28,791 bases of DNA from positions 1 through 28,791 of the forward strand of contig NZ_JAGKWP010000020.1 in NCBI RefSeq assembly GCF_021151785.1, written 5' to 3'. A program made the translations under genes and the position numbers. This DNA comes from Flavobacterium sp. Its GTDB lineage: Bacteria > Bacteroidota > Bacteroidia > Flavobacteriales > Flavobacteriaceae. The notes under the pieces are model-generated. The model worked only from the letters and a program-made list of their open reading frames with translations, had not been told where the DNA came from and did no database searches. Positions 23,415 through 28,791 of this stretch are shown in pieces; within the stretch, counting starts at the first letter, position 1; each line of letters begins with the position of its first letter.

Positions 23415-26400
23415 ATGCTACAAAAAATACTTGCTCCGCTTTATTCTACTCGTTTAATGGCTGTACTATTTCTTCTTTTTGCTGCGGCAATGGCAGCGGG
23501 AACGTTTATAGAAGATGCATATAACACTGAGACAGCTCGAATTTTAATTTACAATGCTTGGTGGTTCGAACTCATCATGGCTTTTTTTGTGATTAATTTT
23601 TTTGGAAATATTTATCGTTACCAACTGCATAAAAAAGAGAAGTGGGCAACACTATTATTACACTTATCTTTTATTTTAATTCTTTTAGGTGCCTTTGTAA
23701 CTCGCTATATTAGTTTTGAGGGAATGATGTTAATCAGAGAAGGAGAATCTTCCAATACCATTTATTCAGATATGCCCTATGTTACTGCCTTTGTAGACGG
23801 AATGTATAAAGGAGAAATGAAAAGAAAAACAATTGAAAAACAAGCCTTGTTCTCAAAAGCTGTAAACAATTCATTAGAAATTCACGATGAGTTTGATGGT
23901 CAACCTTTTTCAATAGAATTACAAGAATTTATTCTAAATGCTAAACAAACTTTTAAACCAAACGCATCCGGAAAATTATATTTAAAATTAGTAGAGGCAA
24001 GTCAAGGAGGGAGAAAAGAACACTATTTAGTTGAAGGTGAAGTTAAAATGATTAATAACATTCTTTTTTCTTTCAATAAACCGACACAAGGAGCCATTAC
24101 CATACTAAAAACAGGAGATACTTATGAACTTCAATCACCTTTTGAAGGAAATTTTATGCGCATGGCTGATAAAATGCAAGGAATAGTAGCGAAAGACACA
24201 AAAAGTCCGTTAATGTTCCGTTCATTATACAATATGGGAGGCATACAATTTGTATTACCTGAAATTCCTTCAAAAGGGGAATTAGTATTAGCTTCAGATG
24301 ACAATTATAAAGATAAATCAACGGATGATGCAATTCGATTGAAAATAATTACTCAAGGAAAAGAAGAAATTGTTACTCTGTTTGGACAAAAAGGAAAACA
24401 AAGTGAGCCCAAAAGTTTTAAATTAGGTAAATTAGAGTTCACATTAATGTATGGAAGTAAAACGTATCAGACTCCTTTTTCAATTCAATTAGATGATTTT
24501 ATTGCAGAAAAATACCCAGGAACAGAGAAAAGTTATTCTGCATTCAAAAGTAAGTTAGAAATCAAAGATAATGAATCCCAAAAAACCTTTAAAGACAGTG
24601 TTTATATGAATCATATTTTAGATTACAAAGGGTATAGATTTTTTCAAGCAGGTTTTGACCCAGACGAACATGGGACGCATTTGTCTGTGAATCATGATTT
24701 TTGGGGAACATGGATTACATATATTGGCTATTTCTTATTGTACATTGGGTTAATGGCTATTTTATTTGATAAAAATACACGTTTTGACGACTTAAAAAGA
24801 AAATTAGATAAAGTAAGAATTAAAAAATCAACCCTAACACTACTGCTATTTTTCTTTTCATTAGTTGGTTTCACTCAAGAAAATCATAAAAATCACAATC
24901 ATGAAGCGGAAGTAACTGATGCTAATAATACAGATACTGCTGGTAAATCAGTTGTACCCATGAAAATGCCTTCAGCTTCAGAGGCCTTAAAGGAAATTAA
25001 AAAATATATAGTGGCTCCTGACCAAGCTGAAAAATTTGGAAGAATAGTAATTCAAGACGTGGGAGGTAGAATGAAACCCGTAAATACATTTTCTTCTGAA
25101 TTATTAAGAAAAGTTTCTAAAAATGATACATTTGAAGATTTAACTGCAGATCAGGTTTTGATTTCAATGACACAATATCCACAGCTTTGGGTACACGTTC
25201 CAATCATAAATCTAAAAAGAGGTAATGATAGCATACGCTCTATTTTAGGTGTTCCTAAAGATGTAAAATATGTTTCTTTATTTCAATTTTTTGATCAACA
25301 AGGAAACTATAAAATTGAGAAACAAACCGATGAAGCTTATAAGGCAGCAATTGCTAATCAGTTTCAAAAAGATTTTATGGACTTAGACAAAAAAGTACAT
25401 TTGTTAAACGATGCCTTGAGTGGCTCTATTTTGAAAATATTTCCTATTCCTAATGATAAGAATAACAAATGGGTTTCTTATATGGAATTAAGTCACAAAA
25501 CCAATACACCACTAGATTTTGTAAAACAAGCATTGCCTTTTTATTTAAATGAGTTAGCTAAGGCTTCTCAAACAAATGATTATAAAATGGCAAATCAATT
25601 ATTAAGTGGTTTAATTAATTTTCAAAAGAAATTTGGTTCTAAAGTCATTTTAGCTGATGATAAAATAAATACAGAAATATTATATAATAAATACGATATA
25701 TTTAAAAAATTATTTTCATGGTATTTATATGCGGGTTTATTAATGTTTGCCTTTGTAATTTGGAAAATATTCAGTGATAAAAAATGGGTATCTATAGCGG
25801 TTAAGGTTTCGCATGCAATTATAGCAATTCTGTTTATTCTACATTTAGGCGGATTAATAACACGTTGGTATATTTCCGGTCATGCTCCTTGGTCTGATGC
25901 TTATGAAAGTATGATTTATGTAGCTTGGGCTACTATGTTTTTTGGGTTGGCTTTTGGTCGAAAATCTGAATTAACAGTTGCGTCAACTGCTTTTGTTACA
26001 GCAATAATTTTAATGGTAGCGCACTGGAGTTGGATGGATCCTGCGATTGCAAATTTACAACCGGTTTTAAATTCTTATTGGTTAATGATACATGTAGCTG
26101 TTATTGTGGCAAGTTATGGGCCATTTACTTTAGGAATGATTTTAGGTTTAGTTGCTTTGTTTTTAATGATTTTTACGAACTCAAAAAACAAGCAAAAAAT
26201 GGATTTATCTATACAAGAGATTACATACATCAATGAAATGGCACTTACGGTAGGTTTAGTGATGTTAACAATTGGAAATTTTTTAGGAGGACAATGGGCC
26301 AATGAAAGTTGGGGACGTTATTGGGGATGGGATCCTAAAGAAACATGGGCTTTAATCAGTATAATGATTTATGCTTTTGTTATACATGCTCGCTTCGTAC

Positions 26401-26630
26401 CTTCGCTTCGTGGTAAATGGATTTATAATGTAATGAGTGTTTTTGCTTTTGCAAGCATATTAATGACATATTTTGGAGTTAATTTTCATTTAAGTGGAAT
26501 GCATTCCTATGCCTCAGGAGAAAAACAAAATGTTATTTATTATTTGTATGCCGTACTAGTAGTAAGTAGTATTACAGCTATCTCGTATTGGAAATATAGA
26601 AAATTTTATAAAAAATACGCTCATGAATAA
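23415..26630 (+). CDS. ccsBA: Cytochrome c biogenesis protein, ResB-CcsA fusion
   Basis: The protein has 1071 residues. The N-terminal ResB/CcsB part has hydrophobic helices at about 10-32, 45-65 and 78-100, a long periplasmic domain to about 430 and a helix near 432-452. Then follow a hydrophobic stretch and His-rich linker (about 475-505), a large extracytoplasmic region, and the CcsA part from about 765. The CcsA part has the WWD haem-handling motif at 961-980 and conserved histidines at 823, 893, 991 and 1025. The system II synthase exports haem and ligates it to apocytochromes c at the outer face of the membrane. Fused forms are usual in Bacteroidota. Its TAA overlaps the crtI start by 8 bases. 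Confidence 0.93.
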   Translation: MLQKILAPLYSTRLMAVLFLLFAAAMAAGTFIEDAYNTETARILIYNAWWFELIMAFFVINFFGNIYRYQLHKKEKWATLLLHLSFILILLGAFVTRYISFEGMMLIREGESSNTIYSDMPYVTAFVDGMYKGEMKRKTIEKQALFSKAVNNSLEIHDEFDGQPFSIELQEFILNAKQTFKPNASGKLYLKLVEASQGGRKEHYLVEGEVKMINNILFSFNKPTQGAITILKTGDTYELQSPFEGNFMRMADKMQGIVAKDTKSPLMFRSLYNMGGIQFVLPEIPSKGELVLASDDNYKDKSTDDAIRLKIITQGKEEIVTLFGQKGKQSEPKSFKLGKLEFTLMYGSKTYQTPFSIQLDDFIAEKYPGTEKSYSAFKSKLEIKDNESQKTFKDSVYMNHILDYKGYRFFQAGFDPDEHGTHLSVNHDFWGTWITYIGYFLLYIGLMAILFDKNTRFDDLKRKLDKVRIKKSTLTLLLFFFSLVGFTQENHKNHNHEAEVTDANNTDTAGKSVVPMKMPSASEALKEIKKYIVAPDQAEKFGRIVIQDVGGRMKPVNTFSSELLRKVSKNDTFEDLTADQVLISMTQYPQLWVHVPIINLKRGNDSIRSILGVPKDVKYVSLFQFFDQQGNYKIEKQTDEAYKAAIANQFQKDFMDLDKKVHLLNDALSGSILKIFPIPNDKNNKWVSYMELSHKTNTPLDFVKQALPFYLNELAKASQTNDYKMANQLLSGLINFQKKFGSKVILADDKINTEILYNKYDIFKKLFSWYLYAGLLMFAFVIWKIFSDKKWVSIAVKVSHAIIAILFILHLGGLITRWYISGHAPWSDAYESMIYVAWATMFFGLAFGRKSELTVASTAFVTAIILMVAHWSWMDPAIANLQPVLNSYWLMIHVAVIVASYGPFTLGMILGLVALFLMIFTNSKNKQKMDLSIQEITYINEMALTVGLVMLTIGNFLGGQWANESWGRYWGWDPKETWALISIMIYAFVIHARFVPSLRGKWIYNVMSVFAFASILMTYFGVNFHLSGMHSYASGEKQNVIYYLYAVLVVSSITAISYWKYRKFYKKYAHE

Positions 26631-28104
26631 GAAGGTTGTAATTGTGGGAAGCGGTTTGGGTGGCTTGAGTACTGCTCTGCGTTTGAGCTACAAGGGCTAT
26701 GATGTAACTGTAATTGAAAAGCAGGATAAGCCAGGTGGAAGATTGAATTTGTTGGAGAAAGACGGTTTCACTTTCGATGTAGGCCCTTCGTTTTTTTCGA
26801 TGAGCTATGAGTTTACGGAGTTGTTTGATTCTATAGGTGAGAAAATGCCATTTGAATTGAACGAGTTGGATCCATTATACACGGTGAACATTGCGGGTTC
26901 TGATCGCGTGTTTCACATTTATAAAGATTTAGCCAAACTGGCAGAGGAGTTTCGTGGTATAGAAGATGATTTTGAGGCAAAAGCAAAAAAATACTTATTG
27001 GGCGCTAAGGAAATTTTTCATGATACGGAGTACCGAATTGTGAAGAAGAACTTCAACAGCATCATGGGATTTTTGGCTTCAATGGCTACGGTGCCGATGA
27101 AGCATTTGCCAAAAATGTTTAGAACTTTTTGGCAGGAGCTGGAGCGCCATTTTGATTCAGAGGAAGTAAAAATTATCTTTTCGTTGGTGGCTTTCTTTTT
27201 GGGAGCTACGCCATTTAATACGCCTAGCGTTTACAACCTGTTGAATTATACAGAGTTGCAACACGATGGTTATTGGAATGTGAAAGGTGGGATGTATAAA
27301 ATTGTTGAAGGGATCATGGGATTGTTGCGTAACAAAGGCGTGAAGTTCCATTTTGATACGGAAATTGTTTCGGTGCAAGAGCAAGGAGGCAAGATGGTTT
27401 CTGTAACTGATTCCAAGGGTGTTGTTTATTCTGGCGATTTATTTGTGATCAATGCCGATGCAGCGATGTTTAGGGGCAAGTTCTTAGGTAGAGAAAAATA
27501 TCGCCCGGAAAAATTGGATAAGATGGAATGGACGTTAGCGCCATTCACTATATACTTGGGTGTGAAGGGGAAAATGGAGGGAATCCATCACCACAATTAT
27601 TTCTTGGGGGATAATTTCCGCGACTACGCAGATACGATTTTCAGGAGTTCGGTAGCGCCGCAAAAGCCTTATTATTATGTGAATGTAGCCAGCAAGAGCA
27701 ATCCTAATTGTGCACCGGAAAACTGTGAAAACTTATTTATTTTATGTCCGGTTCCAGATTTGCGCGTGAAGCCAGATTGGAGTGATGCGGATACATTGGT
27801 AGATGAGATTATTGAGGATTTGGGTAAGCGCGTGGGTTATGATGTGAAAAACAATATACTTACCAAAGTTGTTTATACTCCTAACGATTGGGAGAAGATG
27901 TTCCATTTGTATAGAGGAAGTGGGCTTGGACTGGCTCACGGCTTGAATCAAATTGGGGCATTTAGACCATCGAATAAAGACGAAAAATTGAACAATGTTT
28001 ACTACGTTGGAGCCAGTACCACACCTGGAACTGGGTTACCGATTGTGGTGATTGGATCAAGATTAATTACAGAAAGGATAGAAAATGAGCATCGCACTTT
28101 TTGA
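26623..28104 (+). CDS. crtI: Phytoene desaturase (CrtI-type carotenoid desaturase)
   Basis: The protein has 493 residues, the usual length. An FAD-binding Rossmann motif G9-x-G11-x-x-G14 is followed by the acidic/basic IEKQDKPGGRLN. The C-terminal FAD segment YYVGASTTPGTGLPIVVIGS (about 462-481) is the carotenoid desaturase hallmark. It introduces double bases of conjugation into phytoene on the way to lycopene-type pigments; the exact end product is not predictable. The start overlaps the ccsBA stop (ATGAATAA) and crtB overlaps its end by 20 bases. Codon use differs sharply from the genes upstream: of its first 11 leucines nine use TTG, one CTG and one TTA. A transferred cassette is possible. 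Confidence 0.92.
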   Translation: MNKKVVIVGSGLGGLSTALRLSYKGYDVTVIEKQDKPGGRLNLLEKDGFTFDVGPSFFSMSYEFTELFDSIGEKMPFELNELDPLYTVNIAGSDRVFHIYKDLAKLAEEFRGIEDDFEAKAKKYLLGAKEIFHDTEYRIVKKNFNSIMGFLASMATVPMKHLPKMFRTFWQELERHFDSEEVKIIFSLVAFFLGATPFNTPSVYNLLNYTELQHDGYWNVKGGMYKIVEGIMGLLRNKGVKFHFDTEIVSVQEQGGKMVSVTDSKGVVYSGDLFVINADAAMFRGKFLGREKYRPEKLDKMEWTLAPFTIYLGVKGKMEGIHHHNYFLGDNFRDYADTIFRSSVAPQKPYYYVNVASKSNPNCAPENCENLFILCPVPDLRVKPDWSDADTLVDEIIEDLGKRVGYDVKNNILTKVVYTPNDWEKMFHLYRGSGLGLAHGLNQIGAFRPSNKDEKLNNVYYVGASTTPGTGLPIVVIGSRLITERIENEHRTF

Positions 28105-28791
28105 TCAAACGGCGAAAGCCATGAGTAAGCGTTTGGCGCTGAATTATAGTACTAGTTTCTCGTTAGGAATTCGTTTGTTATCGAATGATTACCGTTGGGC
28201 AGTTTTTGCAGTTTATGGTTTTGTGCGTGTGGCTGATGAGATTGTAGATACCTTTCATGGATATGATAAAAAGCGTTTGTTGGCTGATTTTCAGGTTCAA
28301 ACTTATCAGGCCATTGAAGATGGAATTAGCACCAATCCAGTGTTGCATGCCTTTCAATTGGCGGCAAATCAATTTGGAATTGGCAAAGATTTAATTGAGC
28401 CATTTTTCCAATCGATGGAGGCGGATTTGTATGCTACTTCGCACAATGAGAGTAGTTACAATGAATACATTTATGGAAGTGCCGAAGTTGTGGGATTGAT
28501 GTGTTTGCGCATATTCTGCAAGGGCGATCAAAGTTTGTATGATGCATTATTGCCTTATGCAAGAAGTTTGGGAGCGGCTTTTCAGAAGGTGAATTTCTTG
28601 CGTGATATCCGCAGTGATGTGGATGAGCGGGGTAGGGTATATTTTCCTGGAGTAGATTTTAGTAGATTTACCGATCAGGATAAAATGGCGATTATTCAAG
28701 ATGTAAAGAAGGATTTCGACCATGCCTATGAGGGTATTGTAAAATTGCCGGTAGGCTGTAGATTGGGCGTTTATACTGCTTATATTTATTA
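28085..28791 (+). CDS. crtB: Phytoene synthase, 3' end beyond the window
   Basis: The first 235 residues are present; the frame is still open at the window end and some tens of residues are probably missing. It is a squalene/phytoene synthase family protein: first Asp-rich motif D51-EIV-D55, second motif NFLRDIRSDVDERGRVYFP at 170-188 with Asp174 and Asp178 binding magnesium and diphosphate. It condenses two geranylgeranyl diphosphates to phytoene, the substrate of the adjacent CrtI. The ATG lies 20 bases inside the end of crtI, implying translational coupling. It shares the unusual codon use of crtI. Confidence 0.93.
   Translation, partial: MSIALFDQTAKAMSKRLALNYSTSFSLGIRLLSNDYRWAVFAVYGFVRVADEIVDTFHGYDKKRLLADFQVQTYQAIEDGISTNPVLHAFQLAANQFGIGKDLIEPFFQSMEADLYATSHNESSYNEYIYGSAEVVGLMCLRIFCKGDQSLYDALLPYARSLGAAFQKVNFLRDIRSDVDERGRVYFPGVDFSRFTDQDKMAIIQDVKKDFDHAYEGIVKLPVGCRLGVYTAYIY

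Noticed and set aside
24890..24915. His-rich stretch as a tandem repeat
   Set aside because: Only a few irregular N-H pairs inside the ccsBA linker; not a periodic DNA repeat.
1..28791. CRISPR array, tRNA or rRNA genes, insertion sequence, prophage or toxin-antitoxin system
   Set aside because: No regularly spaced repeats, no clover-leaf or rRNA-like stretch, no transposase, integrase or phage proteins were seen on either strand.

Overview
The window is AT-rich DNA from a member of the Bacteroidota, very probably the family Flavobacteriaceae (Flavobacterium or a close relative). The reasons are the gene content and order (BatA-like membrane protein followed by a dihydroorotase homologue; rsfS-ftsH followed by LUD-cdsA-psd-acbp; a ResB-CcsA fusion), the scarcity of Shine-Dalgarno sequences, and about a dozen TAnnTTTG -7 boxes, the Bacteroidota promoter signature, at plausible distances from starts. 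No taxon below family can be fixed by eye.

Layout. 1-120: a minus-strand reading frame resembling a piece of TamB runs into the start of the first gene, so this edge may be a chimeric or rearranged junction. 77-3246: BatA-like protein and an apparently non-catalytic dihydroorotase homologue, translationally coupled. 3349-4526: small membrane protein, alpha/beta-hydrolase and a 69-residue orphan. 4539-6358 (minus): PhnP-like metallo-hydrolase, then two secreted or anchored proteins of unknown function. 6470-7927: a conserved 485-residue protein of unknown function. 7955-9141: divergent thiol peroxidase (bcp) and endonuclease III (nth). 9157-9939 (minus): an unannotated 48-residue basic protein and an ECF sigma factor. 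10233-15036: uvrA-uvrB one base apart. 15108-16782: TerB-like protein, secreted esterase, DUF1456 protein. 16856-17626 (minus): a lipoprotein superoxide dismutase. 17672-20014 (minus): tightly packed LUD, CdsA, PSD and acyl-CoA-binding protein genes. 20112-22519 (minus): rsfS-ftsH. 22597-26630: birA, then a 1071-residue ResB-CcsA cytochrome c maturation fusion. 26623-28791: crtI and the start of crtB, cut by the window end.

The genes fall into DNA repair (UvrA, UvrB, Nth), oxidative defence (Bcp, SOD), envelope lipid synthesis (CdsA makes CDP-diacylglycerol; PSD makes phosphatidylethanolamine), protein quality control (FtsH), ribosome silencing (RsfS), biotin attachment, cytochrome c maturation and carotenoid synthesis. 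Six hairpins close most of the transcription units.

I found no CRISPR array, rRNA, tRNA, insertion sequence, prophage or toxin-antitoxin module, and no convincing new multi-gene system. The points most worth checking are the two window edges (TamB-like fragment; codon-usage break at crtI), loss of metal ligands in three housekeeping enzymes (PyrC homologue, Nth, UvrA), the lipoprotein SOD, the lipid operon containing ACBP and LUD proteins, and the small 48-residue gene.
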